5,317 nucleotides of DNA from an uncultured Collinsella sp. Its GTDB lineage: Bacteria; Actinomycetota; Coriobacteriia; Coriobacteriales; Coriobacteriaceae. Position 1 is the first letter of the stretch; each line of letters starts with the position of its first letter. A program made the position numbers and the translations under genes. Positions 1-5,282 of this stretch are shown here, in pieces. The notes beneath the pieces were generated by a model. It was not told where the DNA came from. It was given only the letters and a program-made list of their open reading frames with translations, and made no database searches. Where the stretch lies: positions 1 to 5,317 of the forward strand of contig UROM01000117.1 in the NCBI GenBank assembly GCA_900549455.1, in the 5' to 3' direction.

Positions 1-190
1 GGCCCGTGGGTTATACCCTAAGAGCAAACCACCCTTTTTAAGGGTGGTTCTGATTGCGCTGCTCGTTGTGGTTGAGGGTGGTGGCTTAAACGTAGTAGAT
101 GGGCGCGTTTCGTGGCGGGCGGATCATGCGGATGCCCCCACGAGACCCAAAAATGGTCCGCCTTCCTTCGTCCCCGGGGAATCGTTGGGG
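1..190. other. Non-coding stretch downstream of the exonuclease gene
   Basis: No convincing gene is present; the open frames here have unnatural composition and no ribosome binding site. The stretch holds the perfect hairpin at 27-49. A second, bulged hairpin lies at 110-143: TCGTGG and GGGC (110-115, 117-120) pair with GCCC and CCACGA (134-143), leaving C116 unpaired and a 13-base loop. Neither is followed by a clear T tract on either strand. The 8-mer AGGGTGGT occurs at 41-48 and again at 75-82, so the left arm of the first hairpin could pair with either copy. TCCCCGGGGA at 171-180 is a perfect 10-base palindrome. The most likely role is the 3' untranslated region of the minus-strand exonuclease gene, possibly shared with a gene lying left of the window. 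Confidence 0.6.
27..49. terminator. Possible bidirectional transcription terminator hairpin
   Basis: A perfect 10-base-pair inverted repeat, AACCACCCTT (27-36) and AAGGGTGGTT (40-49), encloses a 3-base loop. Read on the minus strand it lies about 140 bases past the exonuclease stop codon and is followed by TGCTCTTAG, which is only weakly T-rich. Read on the plus strand it is followed by CTGATTG. Stem strength suggests termination, but the missing T tract makes this uncertain. It could also serve a gene to the left of the window. Confidence 0.4.
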
Positions 191-1009
191 CTAGAGCTCC
201 AGCGTGAGAGTGACAGGGCAGTGGTCGCTGCCAAAGATGTCGCCGCGGATGCCGGTGTCGCGCACGTTGCCGGCGATTGAATTGCTTACCAGGAAGTAGT
301 CGATGCGCCAGCCGGCGTTGTTCTTGCGTGCATTAAAACGGTAGCTCCACCAGCTGTAGACGCCCTCGACGTCGGGGTTTGCCGCGCGCCAGGTATCGGT
401 GAAGCCGGCGTTGAGCAGCTCGGTAAACTTGCCGCGTTCCTCGTCCGAAAAGCCTGCGTTGCCGCGGTTGGATTTGGGGTTCTTGAGGTCGATCTCCTCG
501 TGCGCCACGTTAAAGTCACCGCAGGTTACGACGGGTTTGCCGGTCTCGCGCTCGAGTGCGCTCAGAAAGCCGCGATAGGCGTCGTCCCAGGCCATGCGCA
601 CGTCGATGCGGGCGAGCTCGTTTTGCGCGTTGGGCGTGTAGACATCCACAAACCAAAACTTGTCAAACTCGAGTGCGCAGACGCGGCCCTCGGTCGCGGC
701 TTGGGCGACGAGCTCGGCTGCATCGCCCTTGCCGGCGTAAGGCAGCAGCGCGTCGGCGTGCAACACGCGCAGCGGTTCCTGGCGGCTAAAGACCGCGGTG
801 CCCGAATAGCCCTTGCGCTCGGCGTAGCTCCAGGTTTGGTGGTAGCCGGGCATGTCGATATCGACTTGGCCTTCCTGCAGCTTGGTTTCCTGCAGCGCCA
901 GGATGTCGACGTCGAGTTCCTGCGCGATTTGGATAAAGCTCGGGTCTTTTTTGAGCACGGCGCGCAGGCCGTTAACGTTCCAAGAGGCAAACGTGTAAGT
1001 CTGAGGCAT
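191..1009 (-). CDS. xth: Exodeoxyribonuclease III (AP endonuclease family)
   Basis: This 272-residue protein belongs to the exonuclease-endonuclease-phosphatase fold and matches the Xth/ExoA family in length. The family nicks DNA 5' of abasic sites and removes nucleotides 3' to 5' in base-excision repair, using a divalent metal in the cytosol. Every signature block is present in order: SWNVNGLRA (9-17, metal-site Asn11), LQETK (39-43, metal-binding Glu41), YTPNAQ (124-129, catalytic Tyr124), GDFNVAHEEIDL (164-175, Asp165 and Asn167), GWRIDYFL (233-240, Asp237) and GSDHCPV (260-266, the terminal Asp262-His263 pair). The start is the ATG at 1009, preceded on the minus strand by AAAGGA four bases upstream. 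The segment around residues 85-108 (Ala/Gly-rich, before TEGRV) seems a little longer than I expect for the family. The gene is divergent from the sirtuin gene, with no sign of co-transcription with other genes here. The family call is very secure; the split between ExoA-like and Xth-like specificity is not. Confidence 0.96.
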   Translation of the reverse strand: MPQTYTFASWNVNGLRAVLKKDPSFIQIAQELDVDILALQETKLQEGQVDIDMPGYHQTWSYAERKGYSGTAVFSRQEPLRVLHADALLPYAGKGDAAELVAQAATEGRVCALEFDKFWFVDVYTPNAQNELARIDVRMAWDDAYRGFLSALERETGKPVVTCGDFNVAHEEIDLKNPKSNRGNAGFSDEERGKFTELLNAGFTDTWRAANPDVEGVYSWWSYRFNARKNNAGWRIDYFLVSNSIAGNVRDTGIRGDIFGSDHCPVTLTLEL

Positions 1010-1122
1010 GGTGTCCTTTCGACGGGGTTGGCAGGCTTAAGATTAGCGCAACACGAGCGGGGCGGAGTCCGCGAGCGACGGCGCAAACGCCGCCGCCCCG
1101 GTGGCAAGGACGGAGGACACAC
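1010..1122. promoter_or_regulatory. Divergent intergenic region with GC-rich inverted repeat
   Basis: This gap must hold the promoters of both divergent genes. The only AT-richer patch is around 1037-1053. It contains TAAGAT (1038-1043), a two-mismatch -10 candidate for the plus strand, but no good -35 partner is visible. A strong inverted repeat lies between that patch and the sirtuin start: CGGGGCGG (1058-1065) pairs with CCGCCCCG (1093-1100). Inside it, CGGCG (1079-1083) pairs with CGCCG (1088-1092) around a CAAA loop. The structure could be an operator or an RNA hairpin in the sirtuin leader, or chance in GC-rich DNA. Ribosome binding sites are AAAGGA (1014-1019, minus strand, exonuclease) and GGAGG (1112-1116, plus strand, sirtuin, six bases before its ATG). 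Confidence 0.45.
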
Positions 1123-1875
1123 ATGACGCAGGCAATATCGGATCCCAGATGGGCCTCCGCTGCGCTGGCGGAGCTGTTCAATACCCACAAGCGCGTGGTC
1201 TTCTTTGGCGGCGCGGGTGTTTCCACGGCGAGTGGCATCCCCGATTTCCGCAGCGTGGACGGCCTGTATCACCAGCAGTTTGCCTATCCGCCCGAGACTA
1301 TGCTCTCGCATAGCTTTTACGAGGCGCATCCGGCCGAGTTCTTCGACTTCTACCGCACCAAGATGATCGCGCTTGGCGCCAAGCCCAACCGCTGCCACAC
1401 CAAGCTGGCCGAGCTGGAGCGCGTCGGCAAGCTAAGTGCCGTGGTGACGCAAAACATCGACGGCCTGCATCAGATGGCCGGCTCGCGGCGCGTGTTTGAG
1501 CTGCATGGTTCGGTCCATCGCAATATCTGCCAGTCGTGCGGCGCGGTCTATAGCGCCGAGTGGATTTGCTCGCGCGAGCACGAGGACGCCGCGGGCGTGC
1601 CCGTGTGTCCTGCGTGCGGCGGGCGCATTAAGCCCGATGTGGTGCTCTACGAGGAGCCGCTCGACGAGCGCGTGCTGACCGGTGCCGTTGCCGCCATCGC
1701 CGCGGCCGATGCCCTCATCGTGGGCGGGACCTCGCTCGTGGTGTATCCGGCGGCGGGCCTTACGCGCTACTTTACCGGCGATACGCTGGCCATTTGCAAT
1801 CTTGCTCCCACCGATCAGGATGCAAATGCCGACCTGCTGATTTCTTGCGACATCGCGGCCGCGTTTGCGTTCTAG
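1123..1875 (+). CDS. NAD-dependent protein deacylase, Sir2 family (sirtuin)
   Basis: This 250-residue single-domain sirtuin would remove acetyl or other acyl groups from protein lysines, consuming NAD+ and releasing nicotinamide and O-acyl-ADP-ribose. The Rossmann-fold NAD site is clear: GAGVSTASGIPDFRS (30-44), TQNIDGLH (109-116) and GGTSLVVYPAAGL (201-213), with a later Asn226 in the NLAPT motif. The catalytic histidine is His128 in ELHGS. A zinc ribbon is formed by Cys136, Cys139, Cys162 and Cys165 (spacing C-x2-C-x22-C-x2-C); Cys149 is an extra cysteine between the pairs. The VVYPAAGL block and AKPN segment resemble the small class-U bacterial sirtuins such as that of Thermotoga; I do not see a convincing Tyr/Arg pair of the desuccinylase type. 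The ATG at 1123 follows GGAGG by six bases. No acetyl-CoA synthetase or acetyltransferase gene is adjacent, so the substrate cannot be inferred. The symbol cobB would be a reasonable label but class assignment is uncertain. Confidence 0.94.
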   Translation: MTQAISDPRWASAALAELFNTHKRVVFFGGAGVSTASGIPDFRSVDGLYHQQFAYPPETMLSHSFYEAHPAEFFDFYRTKMIALGAKPNRCHTKLAELERVGKLSAVVTQNIDGLHQMAGSRRVFELHGSVHRNICQSCGAVYSAEWICSREHEDAAGVPVCPACGGRIKPDVVLYEEPLDERVLTGAVAAIAAADALIVGGTSLVVYPAAGLTRYFTGDTLAICNLAPTDQDANADLLISCDIAAAFAF

Positions 1876-1895
1876 CCCGTGTGCGCGGATACAAT
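1865..1895 (+). promoter_or_regulatory. Candidate promoter for the folP-folK gene
   Basis: TACAAT at 1890-1895 differs from the -10 consensus at one position and lies in a locally AT-richer stretch just after the sirtuin stop codon. The best -35 partner is TTGCGT at 1865-1870, inside the last sirtuin codons, at a long 19-base spacing and only three of six matches. Transcription would start near 1902, leaving a leader of about 68 bases. If the promoter is real, folP-folK is transcribed independently of the sirtuin gene. Confidence 0.4.
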
Positions 1896-1917
1896 AGAAA
1901 GACTGATTGCAAAGCGA

Positions 1918-1951
1918 CCCCGCCGCCAGCGCCCAGGCGCGGCGGCGCGGG
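1918..1951 (+). terminator. GC-rich hairpin before folP-folK: terminator or attenuator candidate
   Basis: CGCCGCC (1921-1927) pairs with GGCGGCG (1941-1947). Inside this, GCGC (1929-1932) pairs with GCGC (1937-1940) around a four-base CCAG loop, with A1928 bulged. CCC (1918-1920) can add three outer pairs with GGG (1949-1951). The stem is followed at once by CATTTTAGG, a short T run. It lies between the sirtuin stop and the folP-folK ribosome binding site, and downstream of the promoter candidate at 1890. It could end sirtuin transcripts or act inside the folP-folK leader. Only four T residues follow, so strong intrinsic termination is doubtful. Confidence 0.35.
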
Positions 1952-1969
1952 CATTTTAGGAGGATGTTC

Positions 1970-3697
1970 ATGGCGAACGATAGCAAGACATGGCGGTGCG
2001 GAAAGTACGAGCTCAGCTTTGACCGCCCGCGCATCATGGGCGTCCTCAACGTGACGCCCGATTCGTTTAGCGACGGCGGGGAGCACTTCGATCCGGATGC
2101 CGCCATCGAGTACGGCCTGGCGATGCTCGACGCCGGTGCCGACATCATCGATGTGGGTGGCGAGTCCACGCGCCCCGGATTTACCCCGGTCAATCCCGAC
2201 GAGGAGGCTCGCCGCGTGCTGCCCGTGGTGCGCGCGCTGGCCAAAGAGGGCGCCATCGTCTCGATCGACACGCGCCACGTGGCGGTTGCCAAGGCGGCCG
2301 TGCGCTGCGGCGCCTCGATCGTCAACGACGTGACGGGCTTCACCGATCCCAAGATGGTCGAGTTTGTCGCGACGAGCACCTGCGGCGTTATCGTGATGCA
2401 CGCCGGCGAGGTCGCGGCACCCACGCGCACGCATGCAACGGTGCAGCTCGATACCTCTGCTGCGGCGTTTGTTGCCGAGAAGGCACGCGAGGCGGCCGCC
2501 GAGGCTGCGCGCGAGGCCGAGAAGCCTGCCCGCCGTCGCCGTGGCAAGTTGCTGGGCGAGCCCAAGACGGAGGCCAAGCTGCCAGGCGGCGTGGTGCAGC
2601 CCTCGTTGCCGTTTGGCGATCCGGAGCCCGCGCCCGAGCCCACGGACGAGCAGAAGCAGGAGGCACCGGCCGCCGAAGAGGCCGCCCCTGTCTCCGAGGC
2701 CGCCGCGACCCCTGAGTCCGCGCCGGAGCCCAATGACCGCCTGGCAGCCATGATGCGCCGTAGCGCCCGCCGCGAGGAGGCCTACGTGCCCACCTCTCAG
2801 CTCCGTCGCTTTACCCTGCCCGATTCGGCGCCCATCATGCGCCGCGTCATGGGCTTTCTGTCCGACCAGGCCCGCACGCTTATCCATGCCGGCGTGTCGC
2901 GCGACCGCATCTGCATCGATCCCGGCCCGGGCTTTGGCAAGACGGCCAACGAAGACATCGTCATCCAGCGCGAGACCGCCAAGATGGCGTCGCTGGGCTA
3001 CCCGCTCATGTGCGCCGTGTCGCGCAAGCGTTTTGTGGGCGCCGTCTCGGGCGTGACCGAGGCCGCCGCGCGCGATGCCGCCACGTTTGGCGTTTGCCTG
3101 GGTGCCATCCAGGCCGGTGCCAACATCGTGCGCGTGCACGACGTCACCGGCTTTGCGCAGTTCCTGAACGGTTACTGGGCTGTCGCCAAGCCGCAGCCGC
3201 GCCGTGCGTTTGTGGCCGTGGGCTCCAACCTGGGGCATCGTTGCGATAACATCCGCGCCGCCCGCGACATGATCGCCGAGATTCCGCTCACCTGCGTGTC
3301 CAACTGCTCGCGCATCTACGAGAGCGAGCCGGCCTACGAGACGCGCCAGGACGCATTCGCCAACGCCGTCATCGAGATCAAGACCGAGCTGGCGCCGCTG
3401 GTGCTGCTCGATGAGCTTATGAAGATCGAGGCCGAGCTGGGGCGCGACCGCTCCAAGAAGGCCAAGGCCAACGGCCCGCGCACCATCGACCTGGACCTGC
3501 TGTGGATGGACGGTGAGATCCACGGCGGCAAAAAGCTGCGCCTGCCGCATCCGCTGATCGGCGAGCGCGACTTTGTGCTGGTGCCGCTCGAGGACCTGAT
3601 GCACGACCCGGCGCGGTTCTTCCGCTACAACGGTGTCGAGGTCAAGGAGCCCGAGGACCGCGTGGGCCATATCGTGGGCGAATTGGGGCGTATGTAG
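1970..3697 (+). CDS. folP-folK: Fused dihydropteroate synthase and HPPK (FolP-FolK)
   Basis: This 575-residue protein should catalyse two consecutive steps of folate synthesis: HPPK (FolK) pyrophosphorylates 6-hydroxymethyl-dihydropterin, and DHPS (FolP) condenses that product with p-aminobenzoate. The DHPS barrel spans roughly 1-405 and keeps the expected motifs: MGVLNVTPDSFSDGG (23-37), DVGGESTRPG (61-70), SIDTRH (98-103), IVNDVTG (117-123), VMH (142-144), DPGPGFGKT (317-325), SRKRFVG (351-357) and RVHDV (388-392). The HPPK domain is about 412-575: VAVGSNLG (415-422), YESEP (450-454), PRTIDLDLL (503-511, metal aspartates 507 and 509) and LPHP...RDFVL (525-537). Usual DHPS proteins are about 270-285 residues. 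The excess is an insertion at about 165-275, rich in Ala, Glu, Pro and Arg, between the VMH strand and the following helix. I chose the ATG at 1970 because AGGAGG (1958-1963) lies six bases upstream; ATG 1964 is too close to that site and ATG 1907 lacks one. The ligase-like gene begins directly after the stop codon. Confidence 0.95.
   Translation: MANDSKTWRCGKYELSFDRPRIMGVLNVTPDSFSDGGEHFDPDAAIEYGLAMLDAGADIIDVGGESTRPGFTPVNPDEEARRVLPVVRALAKEGAIVSIDTRHVAVAKAAVRCGASIVNDVTGFTDPKMVEFVATSTCGVIVMHAGEVAAPTRTHATVQLDTSAAAFVAEKAREAAAEAAREAEKPARRRRGKLLGEPKTEAKLPGGVVQPSLPFGDPEPAPEPTDEQKQEAPAAEEAAPVSEAAATPESAPEPNDRLAAMMRRSARREEAYVPTSQLRRFTLPDSAPIMRRVMGFLSDQARTLIHAGVSRDRICIDPGPGFGKTANEDIVIQRETAKMASLGYPLMCAVSRKRFVGAVSGVTEAAARDAATFGVCLGAIQAGANIVRVHDVTGFAQFLNGYWAVAKPQPRRAFVAVGSNLGHRCDNIRAARDMIAEIPLTCVSNCSRIYESEPAYETRQDAFANAVIEIKTELAPLVLLDELMKIEAELGRDRSKKAKANGPRTIDLDLLWMDGEIHGGKKLRLPHPLIGERDFVLVPLEDLMHDPARFFRYNGVEVKEPEDRVGHIVGELGRM
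2465..2795 (+). other. Low-complexity insertion inside the DHPS domain
   Basis: These bases encode about 110 residues (roughly 166-275 of the fused protein). The first third is helical-looking and rich in Ala/Glu/Arg (repeats of AREAAAEA type). A basic patch, PARRRRGK, follows. The rest is Pro/Glu/Ala-rich (EPAPEPT, AAEEAAPVSEAAATPE, SAPEPND), then a short basic segment, MMRRSARREE. No known domain is recognisable and the composition predicts disorder with possible coiled coil at the start. It lies between the MH strand of the barrel and the helix that precedes DPGPGFGK, so it should loop out of the fold without breaking the active site. Reading frame and codon use remain continuous across it, which argues against a frameshift or assembly error. 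Confidence 0.75.
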
Positions 3698-4399
3698 ATG
3701 ATTGAGATGAATGCTGTAGCCGTCGGTACCGAGCTTGACGCCGCGCGCGACGCGGGTCGCGAGGGTGCGTCCGCGGGCTGGTGCGCTTGGAGCGCGGGCG
3801 AGGCGTCGTTGACGTTTTCGCTGGTCGTGCGCCCGGATGTGAATATGCATGCCTTCCACGGCCTGCCGTTTGTGGCCGCAATGGGCATGATGGACGCGCT
3901 TGTGGGCACGACATCGACGCCGGGCCTGGGCCTTGCCGGCAAGGTGGGCATCCAGTGGCCGAGTGACATCGTGTGCGGTGCGCCTGCGTTTGAGACGTCG
4001 TTCGCGCGCGTCACCGTCAACGGCGGCGCCGGTGCTGCGGGTATGTTCGGTGCCGTAACGGTGGATATTGAGCGTTCGGCATTGAGCGAGCTCGGCGTGG
4101 ATGTGGCTGACGAAGCGCTGGTCGAGGCGCTGGCCGCCGCCGTGCTGACCCGCGTGGACGCCTGGGCGGTTGTTGCCAACACGCCGCAGGGCGCTGCCGG
4201 TCCGCTGGCCCCCGTGCTGGGCGAGTACTTCGACATGGTGCCGCTGCTGGGCCGCCAAGTTGCGGCGGTGTCGCCCAACGGTTTGCCGCTTGCGGTCGGT
4301 GTGTTTGCGGGCCTGGACATCTGGGGCCGCGCGACCATCAAGACCGATGCCGGCGAGCAGGAGTTTCCGCCCGAGGCCGTACGGATTCGCGGGCTGTAA
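3698..4399 (+). CDS. Biotin-protein-ligase-like protein, active site degenerate
   Basis: This 233-residue protein resembles the catalytic and C-terminal domains of BirA (biotin-[acetyl-CoA carboxylase] ligase) without the N-terminal DNA-binding helix-turn-helix. Seen in the sequence: SLTFSLVVRP (37-46) matches the strand after the biotin-binding loop; QWPSDI (86-91) matches the KWPNDI block; the last 50 residues (LLGRQVAAV, then GVFAGLDIWGRATIKTDAG and EAVRIRG) match the small SH3-like C-terminal domain. Key residues are altered. The biotin-contacting lysine of KWPND is Gln86; the GRGRxGRxW loop is replaced by GREGASAGWCAW (20-31); the KLAGIL and GIGIN blocks are not recognisable. Ligase activity is therefore doubtful, and the role may be non-catalytic. 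The ATG at 3698 directly follows the folP-folK TAG with only GGGG (3685-3688) as a weak ribosome site, suggesting translational coupling. ATG 3707 is an alternative. Family call is by motif alone and I could not search for relatives. Confidence 0.7.
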   Translation: MIEMNAVAVGTELDAARDAGREGASAGWCAWSAGEASLTFSLVVRPDVNMHAFHGLPFVAAMGMMDALVGTTSTPGLGLAGKVGIQWPSDIVCGAPAFETSFARVTVNGGAGAAGMFGAVTVDIERSALSELGVDVADEALVEALAAAVLTRVDAWAVVANTPQGAAGPLAPVLGEYFDMVPLLGRQVAAVSPNGLPLAVGVFAGLDIWGRATIKTDAGEQEFPPEAVRIRGL

Positions 4400-4435
4400 C
4401 GCGAGGCGCCCGCGCCCAAAGATAACGATGACAAC

Positions 4436-4468
4436 AAGGCCCTCCTCGGCTGTGCCGGGGAGGGCCTT
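4436..4468. terminator. Strong terminator hairpin between convergent genes
   Basis: AAGGCCCTCCTCGGC (4436-4450) pairs with GCCGGGGAGGGCCTT (4454-4468), giving 15 base pairs with one G-T wobble around a TGT loop. It begins 37 bases after the ligase-like stop codon. On the plus strand it is followed by CGCGTGAC with no T tract. On the minus strand the stem is followed by GTTGTCATC, which is somewhat richer in T. It probably ends transcription from both sides: folP-folK with the ligase-like gene, and coaX. Confidence 0.75.
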
Positions 4469-4485
4469 CGCGTGACTGCAGAGCG

Positions 4486-4546
4486 GCATCTTGGTCCTAT
4501 TCCTCAAAACTGAAAAATTTTCGTTTTTGAGGAATAGGACCGATGC
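4486..4546. repeat. Long AT-rich palindrome between convergent genes
   Basis: The perfect 17-base arms GGTCCTATTCCTCAAAA (4493-4509) and its complement (4525-4541) surround a 15-base centre that itself contains the self-complementary GAAAAATTTTC (4512-4522). A further five pairs, GCATC (4486-4490) with GATGC (4542-4546), extend the stem past a two-base TT bulge. The centre is markedly AT-rich in a GC-rich window. No flanking direct repeat is visible, so a recent transposon footprint is not supported. It may act as a second terminator or barrier between the convergent genes, or may be one copy of a dispersed palindromic element. Confidence 0.7.
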
Positions 4547-4587
4547 GTTGCCTAGTTCGCCGCTCGCGCTCGACTTTAGCCCCCGTC

Positions 4588-5282
4588 CTACCCCAGCTCC
4601 TGCATGCGGCGGTAGATTTCACAGATGCCCTTGATGGTGAGTTGTCCGTCGACCACGTCGAAGGCGTCGGTCGAATCGGCGACGATGCCGGCGAGACCGC
4701 CCGTGGCGATAACCGTGGCGTCCTCGCGGCCCAGCTCGCGCTTCATGCGCGCGACCAGACCCTCGGCCATGGCGGCGGCGCCCACCACGGCGCCGACCTT
4801 GATGCACTCCTCGGTGTTGCGGCCGATAGCGTGCTCGGGCGCCTCGAGCGGCACGCTGGCGAGCTTAGCGGCACGGGCGGCAAGCGCGTCCATGGAGATG
4901 CGGATGCCCGGCGCGATCGCTCCGCCAATGTAATAACCGTCCTCATCGATGACGTCGATATTGGTCGCGGTGCCAAAGTCCACCACGATCGCCGGCGCGC
5001 CGTAGAAAGTCTCGGCTGCGACGGCGTTGGCGACGCGGTCGGCACCTACGGCCTGGGGGCGCGCCGCGCGCAGCTTGGTCGCCGCGGCCGTCTGCGGCCC
5101 AATGACGATGGCGTCCGCGGCAATGCGGTCGGCCACGGCGTGCCACTCGCGCGAGAGCTGCGGCACCACGCCGGCAAAGGCGATCGCGTCGACCGCGTCG
5201 AGCGAAAGGCCGTACATCTTAAAGAAACCCATCAGGCGCACGTGGATCTCGTCGGCGGTATAGGAGCGGTCGGTGGGCATGC
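4588..5282 (-). CDS. coaX: Type III pantothenate kinase, 5' end missing
   Basis: CoaX phosphorylates pantothenate with ATP, the first step of coenzyme A synthesis, and is the form insensitive to CoA feedback. About 230 residues are present; family members are usually near 255-260. Recognisable blocks, counted from the ATG at 5280, are TDRSYTADE (3-11), a VVP strand end (38-40), GADR (79-82), VVDFGTATNIDVID (99-112, ATP and pantothenate site), GGAIAPG (119-125), IGRNT (152-156), the ATGG turn (192-195) and LTIKGICEIY (214-223). The ATG at 5280 is internal: MPTDRSYTADE corresponds to the WRxxTDRxxTADE segment about 30 residues into complete proteins. The true N-terminus with the DVGNT phosphate-binding motif is cut off because sequence beyond 5282 is adapter. 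Bases 5281-5282 give a codon ending GC, consistent with the Arg (CGC) usual at this place. The gene converges on the ligase-like gene. Confidence 0.93.

Noticed and set aside
44..280. A 78-codon plus-strand frame at the left end
   Set aside because: No ribosome binding site, overlaps the exonuclease C-terminus antisense, and its residues look random.
562..1398. A 278-codon minus-strand frame overlapping the exonuclease in another frame
   Set aside because: It covers the exonuclease start, the divergent promoter region and the sirtuin start; the exonuclease frame has all catalytic motifs and this one has none.
1432..2751. A 439-codon minus-strand frame overlapping the sirtuin and folP
   Set aside because: Low-complexity Ser/Ala/Gly composition, spans two well-supported genes and the gap between them, with no motif.
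2465..2795. A frameshift or assembly error as explanation for the DHPS insertion
   Set aside because: The frame is continuous, codon use matches the rest of the gene and conserved DHPS motifs resume in the same frame on the far side.
3625..4437. A 270-codon minus-strand frame opposite the ligase-like gene
   Set aside because: I considered it because the ligase call rests on degenerate motifs. The plus-strand frame keeps BirA-like blocks and abuts the folP-folK stop codon, while this frame is Ser/Ala/Thr/Pro-rich with no recognisable domain.
1772..4507. A 911-codon stop-free frame on the minus strand opposite folP-folK and the ligase-like gene
   Set aside because: It is rich in Arg, His, Ala and Gly, has no ribosome binding site or recognisable motif, and lies opposite genes with clear families. 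GC-rich codons make such antisense frames common.
4948..4980. TATNID in place of the commoner TATTFD in CoaX as a sign of lost activity
   Set aside because: The other kinase motifs are intact, and I recall Asn at this site in other actinobacterial members, so it looks like normal family variation.
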